A DNA stretch of 64,000 nucleotides from Podarcis raffonei (GCF_027172205.1 NC_070609.1:59654501-59718500); one strand, 5' to 3'. Counted from the first letter of the stretch, positions 10,200-21,536 are shown. Program-made: numbers and translations. The notes: generated from the letters alone by a model not told the origin.

Positions 10200-10976
10200 T
10201 TGCCTATTTTAGAACATTGTTTGTTTCCCATCTTACATTATTTGGTCCAAAACTATTGGTTGCTGCAAAGTGATGCATTCTCCCTGCCTCCTTCTCTCTT
10301 TCTCTCTCGTCTTCCTGGCCACATTACTCAGTAGCCAGGAGGCAGACCATTTGTCACTGGCTCAATAGCCATCCCGTCAAGAGCTTCTCCTCGGAGATGT
10401 TTTGTACATATGTACCAACCACTCTCAGCCGTTCCCTTCCCTTGTTATGGCTATAAATAGGGTAGAATGGGATCGGCCAATGAATCAAATTACAGGACAC
10501 TGGAAAGGTCAAAGTAGCGCACTTTACTATCTCTCTCTGGAATATATGAGGCATTAAAATTCTGACACCTCATTCTCTTGAAATAGCCTTTAACGGGCAT
10601 GGGAAATGGCTCACAAGCAACAGACTCTTCAAACAATCTTTAAAAACAGCCATCTCCCTGTAGCCAGGGGCCTGGCCTAAAGAGAAGGTAATAAGAGGTG
10701 GCTGATGAGCTATTGAAGGAGTTCAATTAGAAAGGGGGGGAGTCTGAAGTATTCTCCTAGCAGTGGTTCCCAAAGTGGGTGGTCTTCTGGGGGACAACAG
10801 GATTACCTAGCAGGGTTTTAATTGGCTGGGGGGGGGGCACTGGAGGTATAAAGGAGTATCAGACTTAAAAGCTAGTATCACTGGATGAAGTTCATACATT
10901 TGGTTGAGTTAATCAACTGGATTTTTAATAATTGTGCAATTATTTTTTATTGTTCTGAATTTTATTGTGTTAATAA
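10200..10976. other. Anonymous sequence between two solo LTRs
   Basis: Nothing recognised. Holds a CT-rich tract (10285-10310) and two G-runs (10733-10740, 10830-10838). Confidence 0.4.
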
Positions 10977-10981
10977 CTTCC

Positions 10982-11601
10982 TGTGATGGCCTGGGACTCG
11001 GGCTCGGACTCAGAACCAGAGGAGTCTCAATCCTTTGCCTCTGGCAGCATCTGAACCAAGTCTGGGGCCTGATTCTTAAGAGCCCCAGTCTGCACAGCTT
11101 CACCCGCAGCAAGCACCAGCTGGGCCGAGTCAGGGGCCTGAGCCTGCCCTGGCTCCAGATGCAGGGATTACCTCATTGCCTTCAGCTGGGCAATCACTTA
11201 CAGCTGCTCCACTACCAGTTGGGTCAGGAGAGGCTGAGGAGGCCTTTGGGTCTAGTAACCCACCAACATCTCCCGAACTGCAGAGACTAAGGTCTGGAAG
11301 AAGGAGAGACATGAGTACTCGCAGGAGGAGTGCTTGCCTTCGGGCGAGACAGGAAGGTGAGTCACCGGGGGATCAGGACCAGCCGTTACCCTGACAAAGA
11401 TAAAAGGTTGTCGGACCCTGCCCCAGGTTGTGGGAGCAACATTGCTGTTTGCTAGAACCTGCCTGAGACCCTGTGCCTGACCTTGCCTGGTTTCCTGCCT
11501 CATGTCTTGCCTTGGCCCTATCAGACTGACTCCTTGCAGAACCCTTGGATTTTGGACCAGACCCGGACCGCGTTGCTCAGGTTACCCCCTGGCCCAGCAC
11601 A
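10982..11601 (+). mobile_element. Solo LTR (fossil LTR retroelement), 620 bp, GC-rich
   Basis: Begins TGTGATGG and ends CCAGCACA, inverted at 7 of 8 positions, and is flanked by CTTCC on both sides (10977-10981 and 11602-11606), a perfect 5-bp duplication. A TATA-like GATAAAAGG lies near 11400. It is much richer in G+C than its surroundings, which explains the chance reading frames there. No internal region. A different family from the LTR at 9757; class not determined. Confidence 0.82.
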
Positions 11602-11606
11602 CTTCC

Positions 11607-12059
11607 TTAGTGGCCTGTGCAAACCACTATTCTGAACAATCCTTTCTATAGGGAAGGGTAGGGGCACAGGGGGTGAGTTCATGGAACCAAGAGGGCAGGG
11701 CCTGAGAAAGTTTGGGGACCAATGTCTTACGGTGCTTGGAAGAGGGTTCAGCATGGCTTCTTGAAAGATGCTGATGAAACTCACCCTTAACTCATCCAGA
11801 ATAATAGATTTGTCTTGTTTCTAAACCATGGAAGCAAATTGGATGTCATTTCCAGTGATATGCAAACTTCCTGTAGTCCAGCTTGGAAATGGGCTCTTAA
11901 AAAAACCAAAAAAAACCCTGATCAGTTTCCTCAAATTAACCCTTAAGTTACAAACTGAATGAGCTACATTCAACAGTTTGAACCACCACTTTTTAGGTAG
12001 CAGTTGTGTACTCATTCCTAATCTCATTGTATGTATGAATAAGGCTTTTCCTAAAACAG
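11607..12059. other. Anonymous sequence
   Basis: No gene or clear repeat seen; the minus-strand frame at 11521-11784 straddles the LTR edge and is not a gene. Confidence 0.4.
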
Positions 12060-12530
12060 TAAGGAAGTATCAGGTGTTTGTGATAGCAAAGTATTTATAA
12101 GGCTCCTCCACAAACATTCCCTAATTTGTTGTGAATGCTGTTTGCCAACAAGCAGCAGATGTGAAATTCTTGTTCTAATATTGCATAATGTGAAAAATGA
12201 AATGAACGCTTCATTTTAATATTTGTTATGAGCTAAACTGAAAGCAACAACGCACACACAAGCAAACACCATTCCCGCTTTTGGTGGGCAGAAGCACAAT
12301 GGCAGTTCAATTCATTATCAACATAATATTCCTCTTTGCTCAATCCCTGTCCATACCGAATGTTGGATTGTGTACTAATGATATAATACAGGGTTCTAAA
12401 GATGGAAGCATCCTTTGGAGAAACTGCTCTCCAGGAAAGGTTCAAATTAGCTAAGATGAAGAATGAGAACATTTCTTTTATTGGATTTAATTGTACAGAT
12501 TCTAATTAATATAGGCATTGCCTCTCCTCT
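12060..12530. other. AT-rich unique block, possible conserved regulatory DNA
   Basis: About 470 bp free of repeats, with many homeobox-like and forkhead-like words (TAATAT, ATTCATTATCA, TATTTATAA, CAAATTAGC). It looks unlike decayed transposons. No coding potential. Calling it an enhancer is inference. Confidence 0.25.
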
Positions 12531-13000
12531 GAGGAAGATTCATCATATCATACACTCATAATTAAAGGGGATCGGGTATGGTGGCTCCAAACTCCAAAGT
12601 GCTATTTTCTTAAAGGATTGTTTTAATGCTCAATTGTTCTTTGATGACAGCAGCCTTGAGCACTGCCAGAATGCAAACAGAATCAAATGGAAAAGGTTGG
12701 AAATATGCACAATTACATCTCCCTTTCTGCTGGCCTACTTTGGCCCTGCAATTCAGTACTTTGTCAGACTGAGACTCTGTGGACTGAAAAATATTGCAGC
12801 GTTCCTACTTTGGTACATTTGTGGGGAATACCACTCCCACAATTGAGTGGGGGTGGATTTGACACATGCCAGCTTTCCCAGGAAGACTAAGGCTAGCGTC
12901 TCCCAAGGGTAGATGTGAGGATGCCCCATGAGGGTGCTGTGGCCAATAATTTATAAGCCAGGAAGCTCCTGGGACCAGTTCAGGTAGTTGGTGCTGGCAT
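12531..13000. other. Anonymous sequence
   Basis: Nothing recognised. Confidence 0.4.
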
Positions 13001-13307
13001 AGGTAAAGGTAAAGGGACCCCTGACCATTAGGTCCAGTCGTGGCCGACTCTGGGGTTGCGGCGCTCATCTTGCTTTATGGCCGAGGGAGCCGGCAAACCA
13101 GAGCAGTGCATGGAAATGCTGTTTACCTTCCTGCTGGAGCGGTACCTATTTATCTACTTGCACTTTGACGTGCTTTTGAACTGCTAGGTTGGCAGGAGCA
13201 GGGACCGAGCAACGGGAGCTCACCCCGTTGCGGGGATTCGAACCGCCGACCTTCTGATCGGCAAGTCCTAGGCTTTGTGGTTTAACCCACAGCACCACCA
13301 GCGTCCC
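13001..13307 (-). mobile_element. Sauria SINE, near full length
   Basis: Reverse complement starts GGGACGCTGGTGGTGCTGTG, has an A-box-like GTGGGTTAAACCACA, the B box CGGTTCGAATCC, a body with AAAGTGCAAGTAGATAAATA, and ends GACTGGACCTAATGGTCAGG followed by the (ACCTTT) tail: the known Sauria SINE plan, whose 3' end is shared with Bov-B LINEs. Flanks TTGGTGCTGGCATA and TTAGTGCTGGTATA are a target duplication with two mismatches. Confidence 0.95.
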
Positions 13308-13329
13308 TTAGTGCTGGTATACAGAGCAC

Positions 13330-14225
13330 TAAATGGCACAAGTACTTGAAGGATCACCTTCCCAAGGAACAGCCAACCCAGGTTTTGACATCCACAAAGG
13401 AGGTCTCATTTGTGGTACCCCTGATGGGGATTACTTTTGGGGTGGGGGCACTATACAAAACAGGACCTTCTCTGTGAGGGGGGGGGAGAGGGAGGGAGAG
13501 ATTGTACCCAGAGAAGGTTTCCTTTTGCCGCTGTTTGAAATATCTGGAATGGCATTCACAAAATAGCCTGAACTGAAACAGATAAAGGAAAATGCTGCTC
13601 CTTAGTGATGTAAATGAGTATTGGAAGAATTACTCAAGCTAAGGAAAAGAACTAAAAATAGAGCATTAATCAGGGAAGCCTCTTGCCCTGCATCGAGGGG
13701 AACATGGATTTCATGCCTTTCATCAGCTTCACACTGCAGCAAATGGTGTACTGTAAGAATATGCATGGCAGGCTCAGAATGCTCCATTGTTCACAGGATG
13801 TTAATGTTACGAAACCAACAAACGCTATACCTTCATCATTTTTTAAAAAATGCAATTGGCAGAGGAGGGATCCAGCCCCAGTTTGCTGATTTTGAAAGCA
13901 TCCAGGTGACAGCAAACGTATAATATCTTTGCTTAAACATGTATCCATATCATGTTGGAAACAAACCAAAATTCACTTCTCCTGGAACAGTATTACTGTG
14001 GTATTTCAACTCAAAGTTGTCATTTTTGTCAATAGAGACACAATTTGGCAAACTTCTGAAATGTGAAGTTTCAGACCCTGGCACCCAAAATAATCTCACA
14101 ATCCAAATTAATCAAAGTGCCCCCTCTAATTTGTTATCTATGAATTGAGGGGCATTTTGGGTCAACTAAAAAAACCAATCCTATTTCATTAGTTAATGCC
14201 AACCCCTCCTTTTTAGTTGACTATC
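13330..14225. other. Anonymous sequence
   Basis: No gene. Frames of 77-100 codons overlap on both strands around 13621-13969 and do not resemble known proteins. A GGGGGGGAGAGGGAGGGAGAG tract sits at about 13480-13500. Confidence 0.4.
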
Positions 14226-14633
14226 TGTGGTCACCAGGGTGGCCAAGTGTCCTACATTACAGCAGACAGTCCTTTATTTGGTGGGCTTTCAAAAGCATCC
14301 TCTATTTGAAGGGTGGTTGTTCAGTCCAGGTCAGATTTAAAAATAAATAGTCCAGGAAGGGAGAACAGGAGAGGCCTGGAAGTTGCCCATCAACAGTTAA
14401 CACCTGGCAAGCACACTGAGGAATACTATTATGAGATGGATTCTATTTCCACTTAAATTATAGCAATTATTTCTAAATGTGCACCTGTGCATATTAATTA
14501 GCATGTGCATTTTTATGCAAAGTGGAGTCTTTATTTTTGAGTGATGCATATCCGTTTCTTATTCCATTTGACTTCTTCAAGGAATAAAATGGGGGCAACC
14601 TGAAAGAAGACTTCCCCATTGCAAAGGGATGGG

Positions 14634-14752
14634 GGAGCTGTCAGTCTCCAGGTGTTGTTGGACTGCAACTCTCCTCATTTGTCACCATTGGTTAAGTGGG
14701 CTGCGGTTGATAGGGGTTGTGGTCCACCAACATCTAGAGGGCCATAGATTTC
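14634..14752. mobile_element. Decayed hAT-type palindromic MITE
   Basis: CTCCAGGTGTTGTTGGACTG is answered by GGTCCACCAACATCTAGAGG, the imperfect palindrome of the MITE family seen at 409 and 21734. Boundaries approximate. Confidence 0.6.
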
Positions 14753-14764
14753 TGTAGGGTGTTT

Positions 14765-14867
14765 AGGGAAGCTTTTAATGTTTAATAGACTATTGTATTT
14801 TAATATTCTGTTGGAAGCCGCTCAGAGTAGCTGGGGAAACCCAGCCAGATGGGCGGGGTATAAATAA

Positions 14868-14910
<43 letters not shown>
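14765..14910 (+). mobile_element. LINE 3' end with (ATT)n tail
   Basis: GTTTTTAATGTTT-like start, CTGTTGGAAGCCGCTCAGAG, GGGGAAACCCAGCCAGATGG, GGTATAAATAAAT and then an ATT run of about 42 bases. The same 3' end occurs at 23485-23835 and 62102-62240. A CR1/L2-type non-LTR retrotransposon tail. Confidence 0.75.
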
Positions 14911-14912
<2 letters not shown>

Positions 14913-14960
14913 CTTCGGGGTCATTTCCAACCCTACAGTTCTATCATTCTATCACTGTAA
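14911..14960 (-). mobile_element. CR1 3' terminal scrap
   Basis: ACCTTCGGGGTCATTTCCAA, then CTACAGTTCTATCATTCTA, a CR1-like terminus abutting the ATT run. Its polarity is ambiguous because the ATTCTATCATT motif reads like the plus-strand tail. Confidence 0.4.
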
Positions 14961-16102
14961 AGCTTATACTCTGCTCTTGACCCACTTCATATTCCCTCTT
15001 ATCATTTCATGGGCAGCTAGTAGATGTAACACTCAAATTTCAGGGCAGTGATGGAAGAATCCCAGATTCAGCCCAAAATTCTCATTGCAGAGCTTTTGGG
15101 CCAGGCTATATTGTGATAGCCAGAGTCAAAACCAAGCTAATCTAAACACAACTCCACAGACCCTTTGGATTCTAGGCCTAGGTTCAACATTTTCACCATA
15201 CCCTCACAACAAGGCTCTCACAAAAGGAGATTTCTGTTTAGGGAAGATCAAACCGCAAAGGACCATTCAGGGTCACAGTTCTTGAAACCATTCCAGATCG
15301 CTGGTGAATGAACTCATCGGATAACGGAACACAGCCTACTACAAATGGCTTTAATTAACATTGTTTGGAAAAAGGCTAATACTTTAATACGTCCCTCCAT
15401 TTGTATCTTGCCATTTCAAGAGACCCGAGGCCAGGAGCTCAACCGTGAATCCTCTAGCAGCCCACAAATTTCCTGTGGTATATATTAAGCCACTCTACAT
15501 TCAGTGCAGGACCTTATTTATTTTGGGAAACATTACCATAAATTTAGTTCCAATGAAAAAGTGGACTGGACAATGTCACTGACCTTTGAGACTTTGTTCC
15601 TTGTAGCTAAATGTTCATTTGTTCCTCTTGACAACAGCAGAGCCTTTCTCATAGGAGGAAGCAAGCCTTTCTCAAAGGAAAGCAATATTCTGGGTGGTTT
15701 CTCTCCCCATCCCACAACCACCCTTTCCAAAGAGGACACTCTGTGCTGTTGGTTTGCTAAGTAGAAAATGACATAATTAGAGCAGTGTGAAATTCCTTTC
15801 CAAGACCAAGATGTAATCAGCATCTGAATATAAGCAAAAGGTTTGCAGCAGAAGTGTTGAGGGTATGCATAGTGTTTAGACTTTGTATCTTCACCCTTGC
15901 AAGTTCACAGTTCCAAGCATGGAACCTCCAAATCAAGGGATCAAGGACTGGGAGTTTCTGTAGACCTTTAGTGGTCTTCTACCCCCCAAGACACAATTTT
16001 TGGTGGTTTCTAACATTTTGCACAACTCTTAATTGCCAGGCAGGACTCTGATATCACGGCATGATTAGAAAATGCAATGAAAAATCCAAGACTATTCATT
16101 TG
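14961..16102. other. Anonymous sequence
   Basis: No gene. 15285-15490 (GATAACGGAACACAGCC, GGCTTTAATTAACATTG) is unique and could be conserved. Frames at 15504-15823 on opposite strands are chance overlaps. Confidence 0.35.
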
Positions 16103-16132
16103 CAGCTCATGCGACTGCAGCTCATGCGACTA
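16103..16132. repeat. 15-bp perfect tandem duplication
   Basis: GCAGCTCATGCGACT occurs twice with no gap: a small replication-slippage event. Confidence 0.85.
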
Positions 16133-16134
16133 TC

Positions 16135-16240
16135 CCAACCAGCTGTTGTCAACCTACAATTCCCATCATTCCTGACCATTGGGTCTGCTGGGAGTCGGGA
16201 GTCCAAAGTCATCTGGAGGGTACCAGGTTAAGGAAGGTTG
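16135..16240. mobile_element. Decayed hAT-type MITE fragment
   Basis: ACAATTCCCATCATTCCTGAC, a central spacer and GTCATCTGGAGGG match the family at 409 and 21734. Confidence 0.6.
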
Positions 16241-16359
16241 ATGTAGCTAGAGATGGGAGATAGACCTGGTTCAAGTTCACAGTTTAATGGATGGTATGGT
16301 TTATTAAGATGCTTATTTTTAGCCCATGAATTGATATTAATACTGTTGCTCTCTTTTTT

Positions 16360-16775
16360 TTTACCCCCTCAAAACTCTGAACTCCCTAATTAGTTATCAT
16401 GTCACTAGCATTCCATGTTTACTCTAAAACAACCTAATTTAGTGCCACTTGGATGCTATTTTCTGCAAATCTAATTACGCCAGGATACATTGTAGCAGTA
16501 AATAATTAGATACTAATTTGAGGAGACATCATTTGGTGTGATAGTTTCCAATTTGGGACGAGACCATTTCAGAAGCAAGGCGCTTGAGGGGGGCATTTGA
16601 GTTTGGGTGTCATCACCATTTTCACTCTTCAACACCTTTAACTCGAAGGCTTTTGATGCAACCGTGCATATCTTTGAGTTTCCTCCCCTTCCTCTCACGA
16701 GCCACTGTGTGGTGCATTTATAATTATGTTCTAGTAATTAGGTGATGCGTGCATAACCACTTGTAGGTCTTAAAA
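16360..16775. other. AT-rich unique block, possible conserved regulatory DNA
   Basis: Dense in TAATTA-type words (CTAATTAGTTATC, ATAATTAGATACTAATT, CTAGTAATTAGG), repeat-free and without coding potential. The pattern resembles homeodomain-bound non-coding elements near developmental genes; inference only. Confidence 0.28.
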
Positions 16776-16804
16776 GGATGTGTCTGCAATTATGAAAAAT
16801 CAGA

Positions 16805-16900
16805 AGACTGCTATGATGGTGCAGTGGTTCGGCTGCAGTAACCGTGCTTCAGTTGCTCCCATGGGACCAAGGGTTCAAGCTATACCCCTCCTGTGCCCAG
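16805..16900 (+). mobile_element. Possible tRNA-derived SINE head
   Basis: ATGGTGCAGTGGTTCGG resembles a Pol III A box and AGGGTTCAAGC a B box about 50 bases on. No recognisable tail, so the call is tentative. Confidence 0.35.
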
Positions 16901-17309
16901 AGCCTCTTTGCCATGAAAATAAGGCCTGTGTTCCAGTTTGGTGCTGCTGCCCACTGTGCAAGACCAATCATGAATTGCAGTACCATGGACAGTTATGTGG
17001 GGTTCTGGTGTTTATACATACTGTATAATATTGTTTGCATTAGTAAATGTACAGGTAGGTATATTGGGGGGGTTGTAGAAATGTTGGGGGGAGGGAGGTT
17101 TGGAATATTGGTGGTGAGTGGTGAGTGGATCAGAGTTTGAAAGGGAGTCTGAATGCTGGTGGTGAGAAAGATAAGAATCACTTCAGTTGAGAGCTGGGTT
17201 GGAGTAGAGTTTGGGAGTGGGTGGCAGTGGGTGTAACAGTTGGTAACGGATGTGAAACTGGGTTGGTTAGTCAATATTGGATCAATGTATCCGGATAAAA
17301 GGAATTACT

Positions 17310-17965
17310 TATGAATGGCGTTCTACAAATCTATGGTGTGACATTTGGAGTACTGTGTAGAGTTCTGGTCAACTCACCTCAGAAAGGATATTGTAGAGTT
17401 AGAAAAGGTCCAGAAAAGGGCAGCCAAAATGATCAAGGGGGGTAGAGTGATATCTCTGTGAAAAAAAGGTTGTCGTGTTTGGGACATTTTGGTTTAGAGA
17501 AAATGTATGAGGCAACATGATAGAAGTGGATAAAAGTATGGATAGCATGGAGAAAGGGGTATTGAGAGAAGCTTTTCGCTCTTTCTCATAACACTGGAAC
17601 ATCTGGACATTTAATGAAGCTGCATGTTGGAAGATTCAAGACAGATATCAGGAAGTCCTTATTAATATAGCATCTAGTTAAACTATGAAACTTGCTCCTA
17701 CAGGAGGCAGTGATGGCCACCAGCTTGGATGGCTTTAAAAGAAGAATAGACAGATTCATGGAGGAGAAGGCTATCATTGGCCACTAGTCATGATGACTGT
17801 TCTGTCTCCACAGTTGGAAGCAGTAAATGCTTCTGAAAACCAGTTGGGGGGCAGAGGGCTGTTGTACTTGGGTCCTGCTTGCAGATTTCCCACAGGCATC
17901 TAGTTGGATGTTGGACTAGATGGGCCATTGGTCTGATCCAGTTGACACTTTTTATATTATTATGA
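17310..17965 (+). mobile_element. CR1-type LINE 3' region
   Basis: Encodes relics of a non-LTR reverse-transcriptase C-terminus (GTTCTGGTCAACTCACCTC, GAAAAGGTCCAGAAAAGGGC) and continues through ATGGCTTTAAAAGAAGAATA, GGAGAAGGCTATCATTGGCC and the tail GATGGGCCATTGGTCTGATC. Frames are broken. This is the longest copy of the tail family also seen at 22500, 26260, 33890, 43600, 44500, 45890, 49060, 50240 and 52090. Confidence 0.82.
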
Positions 17966-18027
17966 TCAGTGGTCTCCTGATCTCCAGCAGCATCAGCTCA
18001 GGGCCCTGTTGTTTGTCAATGACTGGG

Positions 18028-18092
18028 AGGGGCTACAGTTTCCCCAACTCTGATTACAATACAAGGAAGGGCTAGGTGGTCCTACAGTCTTT
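18028..18092 (+). repeat. Direct repeat, left copy
   Basis: About 65 bases (GGGAGGGGCTACAGTTTCCC, ACAATACAAGGAAGGGCTAG, GTCCTACAGTCT) recur at 18831-18893 in the same orientation with few changes. Either a local duplication or two copies of an unrecognised repeat. Confidence 0.8.
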
Positions 18093-18325
18093 AGCCAGAG
18101 ATTCTGTTACCTTGCAACTCTGCATCATGATTGTTTGCACTCTGGCTTCCTGACAACCCGTATCTTAGTATGGATTCTTTTGAAATTCATTGCCTTTTGG
18201 ATTCAGAACCTTTTTTCACTTACTTCCCTCCTGCTTTTCAGGTTGACTTGGATGCTCAAACTTTTGTGCAAGAGAAAGATGCAGAAAAGCATGCCTATAT
18301 TTCCAATGATTTAAATACATGCAAA

Positions 18326-18327
<2 letters not shown>

Positions 18328-18361
<34 letters not shown>
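18328..18361. repeat. (AG)n microsatellite
   Basis: 34 bases of uninterrupted AG. It accounts for the Arg-Glu runs in overlapping frames. Confidence 0.97.
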
Positions 18362-18363
<2 letters not shown>

Positions 18364-18562
18364 TGTGGCTCAAGGGCAGAACTCATGTTTTTCATGAATA
18401 AGACCTCCAGGTTCAATCATCAGCATTTTCCACTTAAAAGGATCTTGGATGAAAGAGGAATGGAAGATTTCTGTCTCTCTGAAACTGTGTCAATTCCTTG
18501 ACAGTCAGGATAAATAGCCATGGGCTAGATCAGCCTTGCAAATAAGCCCATGAAAGTTATTA

Positions 18563-18564
<2 letters not shown>

Positions 18565-18620
<56 letters not shown>
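18565..18620. repeat. (TAA)n microsatellite
   Basis: 56 bases of TAA repeats; this is the usual 3' tail of LINEs here, though no LINE body is clear next to it. Confidence 0.97.
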
Positions 18621-18830
18621 GCAGCACCCTGCTTGTGATCATAACAGAATTGCAATTAATTTCACTTTATTCACCAGGACTAATCCCTGGGGTAGAGGTA
18701 TCCTAATCCCACCGTGACCAGGAATGACAGGAAATGCAAGGACAAGGTGGCCAGCTTTCGTTCTGGTAGCCTACAATCTCTTGTCACCTGTGGTACCATG
18801 TGAATGCTTAAATCAGAGCATTCTGAGGGA

Positions 18831-18893
18831 GGGGCTACAGTTTCCCCAACTCTGCCTACAATACAAGGAAGGGCTAGGGGGTCCTACAGTCTG
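18831..18893 (+). repeat. Direct repeat, right copy
   Basis: Partner of 18028-18092; begins GGGAGGGGCTACAGTTTCCC and ends GGTCCTACAGTCT. Confidence 0.8.
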
Positions 18894-19294
18894 ACTCACC
18901 TGCTTTTCAAAGAGATGCAGTGCATATAAAAATAAAAAATGATAAGTTATATTCTGCCACCTTCAATGGGATGAACCATCAACATGGCAAGACTAATGGT
19001 TAGAGGCACTCTAACCATTGGTTTAATTGGCTTTCGGTCCGGACAGCAAAGACAAGTAAAGATCTCATGGAATAATTACCCAAGGCATTATTGGGTTACA
19101 GGTTAAGGGCACTCTTTATCACCTTACACCGCCTTGGTGTTAGGTCCTTTGGGGTGCACCCAGGACATCTTCTGCTTGTCAGGTTCACATCCCCAAGATT
19201 TTCATAGCAAGCAAGAATTACTATTTCCAGTCCTCTGCTGAAGGCCTATGGGGGAGTCCATAAACATGCTCCAAAGTGGGGAGGGACCCGATCC

Positions 19295-19420
19295 CTCCTA
19301 CCCTATTTATTTATTTTATTCATTTCATAAGATTTATACACCCCTGGATTGTGAAAAACCTCAAAGCAGTTTACAAAAGACAAAACGTCAAGAAAAAATC
19401 ACAACCATACTTTAAAACAT
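19295..19420 (-). mobile_element. LINE or SINE 3' tail, minus
   Basis: TATTTATTTATTTTATTCATTTC followed by TTTATACACC and ACCTCAAAGCAGTTTACAAA is the complement of a tail type that ends TATAAATRAAATAAATA. No coding part. Family uncertain. Confidence 0.45.
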
Positions 19421-19601
19421 ATGAAAGATACAGATTAAAATTACTTCAGCTTTCTTTTGGATGAAACCTTCCCTGTCCGGTCTATATTTTGATTCTGTTG
19501 GTTATGTTTATGTTGTTATGTTTCATGAAATATAACCTTTCTCACCACAGTTAATGTTTCTTGAGTCTTCTTTAAGGGTACGCTGACCAAGACTCTCAGA
19601 C

Positions 19602-19845
19602 CAGCGGCGGAGCTAGATGGTCGGGCACCCGGAGTGGCGCACGTGCCGTGCACCTGGGGGGGGGGAGCCACCCAGGGGGGCGATTGGCGCGGCAATTGGT
19701 GCCCATTGGGGATGATCGGCGTCAAGGGGGGCAATTGGTGTGGCGATTGGTGCCCAGGGGGCAGCGCAGCGTTCCGTCCAGGGGGGATTTTGTCACCCCT
19801 CTCAGGGATGACACCCGGGGTGGACCCCCCCTTCCTACGCCCCTG
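19602..19845. mobile_element. GC-rich hAT-like MITE
   Basis: Starts CAGCGGCGGAGCTAG, ends CCTACGCCCCTG (inverted ends), and is full of GGGGGGG and ATTGGTGCC repeats. Flanks TCTCAGAC (19594-19601) and TCTCCGGC (19846-19853) agree at 6 of 8 bases, consistent with an old 8-bp duplication. The long frames across it on both strands are chance. Confidence 0.65.
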
Positions 19846-20344
19846 TCTCCGGCTGGCTTCAATTAAAAGAGAGGTATTCATAGAAGTGGGTGGATGCTGT
19901 ATTTCATATTCACTCAGAACACAAAATCAAAAGGTTGAAAAATCAAATAATTGCACTGTAACAGGGGAGTGGGGAGGCTATTTCAACTGAGTTCAATCTG
20001 CATTCCATTTTTGCACTCTGATGACTGTAATTTGAATCCTCAGCATCATGTCCCGTGAACTAAAAAGACATGTGTCACATTGATCGTGGTAGATGATCTT
20101 AATGAAATTGTGCATTGCATACTTCACATTCAGATTATTGGATTCATGAGGTTTTTGAGGGGGCTGTTTTGCTTGGCTTTGCTTGGAGCTGCCTATTTAT
20201 TGTTACCTGGTGCTTTGCTCCACCTTGAAGAATATTTCAATTTCCACTTTCTGGATCAAATAAACTCCAATGGAAACCAATCCCTCTGTACCTCATCTTC
20301 AGATTCTGAGTGTCGTTGGTTATGTTGGCACAGAAGGTGCCTGC

Positions 20345-20450
20345 TGTATTCAATGCTAGGACTACTCAGAGTAGACCTGTTGCAGTTAATGGACTGGGCT
20401 AGCTTCAATTCATTAATTTCAAGGAGTCTGCCCTGAGTAGAACTAATTCA
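20345..20450. repeat. ACTCAGAGTAGAC-type short palindromic repeat
   Basis: ACTACTCAGAGTAGACC, AATTCATTAATTTCAA and CTGAGTAGAAC form an imperfect inverted repeat. Related copies lie at 20670, 43005, 56045, 59097 and 60115. It reads like an old MITE. Confidence 0.6.
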
Positions 20451-20669
20451 GACACACCATTTTAAATAATAATAATAATAAAATAAATGTCACTGAGGTC
20501 CACTGGTTGCCACTGCCATATTGTGTGGGAACTGTCATCCCCACCCTTAGAATGTCCGAGAATAATCCAGAGCATTCTGGGTAATAAAAAAAATGGTGGC
20601 CAGCAGATACTTTGAAAGAGTTCTCACACCATCTTGGTGTTGCTTAAAAATAAGTTTAAAGATAGAGAA

Positions 20670-20785
20670 TGGTATTCATCTAAGCCTTACCGACAGTAGG
20701 CCTGCTGAAATCAATGGGTCTAACTTAGCCACATTCATTAATTTTAGTGGGTGTATTTTGAGTAAAATGTAGTTGAATATGACAA
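20670..20785. repeat. ACTCAGAGTAGAC-type repeat, second copy
   Basis: AAATCAATGGGTCTAACTTA and ATTCATTAATTTTAGTGGG with a TTTGAGTAAAA end match the unit at 20345 and 60115. Confidence 0.6.
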
Positions 20786-21224
20786 AGCAAGGTGGGCCAA
20801 CCCACCCATGAGGCAACTACTTTAAGCTCCCTGGAGGCCAGATCTGCTGTCTCCTTGACAACCCTACCCTCTTGCCACTCCTACAGTGAATAGGAGGCAC
20901 TGCTTGTCTCCTCCCATCCTTGAAATTTCTCATTCTACTCCTAGTTTGTCCCACTGAATGTTCTCTGATCCCCTGAATTATTGGGAAAGATAGATCCAGC
21001 TCAGCACTTAAGTATACCCATTTTTATTCTGCTATCCTATCATCTTTTTGGCCACCCTATGGGCGAAACTGGCTGATATCTTCCTACTGACTGAGACAGA
21101 TATTCCTTAGATTTTGAAAAGTGCCGATGCAACTGAAAATTGGGGGGTGGGGGGTGAGGATAATTTGTCTCCCAGATATTAATGGCTAGTGTTGCTTCTC
21201 AGCCCATGAGAAATGATGCATCAG

Positions 21225-21226
<2 letters not shown>
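20786..21226. other. Anonymous sequence
   Basis: Nothing recognised. Confidence 0.4.

Positions 21227-21267
<41 letters not shown>
21227..21267. repeat. (GA)n microsatellite
   Basis: 41 bases of uninterrupted GA. Confidence 0.97.
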
Positions 21268-21271
<4 letters not shown>

Positions 21272-21536
21272 TCTGTGGAAAAGAAATCGCTAGTATGTAA
21301 AGCTACTGAAGAGAAAAGTTTAATGAATGGAATGGGTGCAATCCTAGAGAGTGGGGGGAGGGACTGCTTAATACATGAAATAATTCACTGTGATAAAAAA
21401 AGAACCTACACTTGCATAAAATATGCTCCAGAGAAATATGCTTTCCCCTAATTTTAAAGGGAGTTATTTAACTAGAAGAGGTAGGATGGATCAAAGGACT
21501 TGCATGAAGGGGCATGCCTTGCAGAGCCATAAAAGG

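Noticed and set aside
10934-11503. Several overlapping frames of 60-118 codons
   Set aside because: They lie in a GC-rich solo LTR, where stop codons are rare by composition.
19516-19990. Frames of 118-121 codons on both strands
   Set aside because: They cover a GC-rich MITE; the Gly/Pro-rich products come from G and C runs.
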